From NCBI GenBank assembly GCA_020053185.1, contig JAGVNP010000059.1, positions 1-5,490 of the forward strand: a DNA stretch of 5,490 nucleotides. The letters are read 5' to 3'. The translations under genes and the position numbers were made by a program. The notes beneath the pieces are model-generated. The model saw only the letters and a list, made by a program, of their open reading frames with translations. It was not told the DNA's origin and ran no database searches. Each line of letters opens with the position of its first letter. Positions within the stretch are counted from its first letter, which is position 1. Positions 5,367-5,490 of the stretch are shown piece after piece. This DNA comes from Deltaproteobacteria bacterium. GTDB lineage: Bacteria; Desulfobacterota; Desulfomonilia; UBA1062.

Positions 5367-5490
5367 TCACATCACTGGAAAACAAGAAGGTCGTACTCGG
5401 GATTACAGGAGGCATTGCTGCCTACAAAGCACCTCTCATTGCCAGGATCTTGAGATCCCGCGGGGCAGAGGTGTATACAGTGATGACAAA
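5339..5490 (+). CDS. coaBC: Phosphopantothenoylcysteine synthetase/decarboxylase, N-terminus only
   Basis: CoaBC (Dfp) joins 4'-phosphopantothenate to cysteine and decarboxylates the product to 4'-phosphopantetheine, two steps of coenzyme A synthesis in the cytoplasm. Only the first 50 codons are present; the full protein is usually about 400 residues and the rest lies beyond the right edge. After a short leader, KKVVLGITGGIAAYKAP (16-32) is the hallmark FMN-binding start of the flavoprotein CoaC domain, followed by LIARILRSRGAEVYTVMT (33-50). Whether the CoaB half is fused cannot be seen, and other flavoprotein decarboxylases (UbiX type) start similarly, but ITGGIAAYK strongly favours CoaBC. 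It begins 28 nt inside the upstream lipoprotein gene in another frame. If the GTG at 5363 is the true start, the overlap shrinks to four bases and the protein loses eight residues. Confidence 0.9.
   Translation, partial: MGNSSKNTVITSLENKKVVLGITGGIAAYKAPLIARILRSRGAEVYTVMT

Overview
The window looks like a piece of chromosome from an uncultured or little-studied Gram-negative bacterium. Two genes for Kdo, the inner-core sugar of lipopolysaccharide (kdsB and waaA), show an outer membrane, and two small proteins carry lipoprotein signal peptides. Base composition is moderate and AT-leaning by eye. The gene styles would fit Desulfobacterota, Nitrospirota or a related phylum, but that placement is inference. 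I see no phage, transposase, CRISPR, tRNA or rRNA.

Layout. Two divergent gene clusters leave a repeat-rich intergenic region at about 3969-4303. The leftward cluster, in transcription order, is alanine dehydrogenase (3968-2859), a small lipoprotein (2834-2358), a macrodomain protein (2339-1803), CMP-Kdo synthetase kdsB (1800-1072) and Kdo transferase waaA (1084 to the left edge, truncated). Gaps run from 24 nt down to 2 nt, and kdsB and waaA overlap by 13 nt, so one operon is likely. The rightward cluster is a YcbL-type glyoxalase-II-like metallo-hydrolase (4304-4927), a second small lipoprotein (4944-5366) and the start of coaBC (5339 to the right edge, truncated). These genes are tightly spaced and the last two overlap by 28 nt.

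How the genes fit together. KdsB activates Kdo as CMP-Kdo and WaaA moves it onto lipid A, so these are consecutive steps. Alanine dehydrogenase, the macrodomain protein (ADP-ribose or O-acetyl-ADP-ribose chemistry) and the lipoprotein have no obvious part in that pathway. On the right, the hydrolase and CoaBC both touch thiol or thioester metabolism, but the link is loose.

The most unusual feature is the intergenic region. It holds two facing arrays of four degenerate 9-bp units each (consensus TNARACNAA), placed symmetrically around an 11-bp centre. Six bases later comes a separate array of five 7-bp units (consensus TTCACTA). Active-site substitutions in the macrodomain protein and in KdsB are also worth a second look. 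I found no convincing new multi-gene system.
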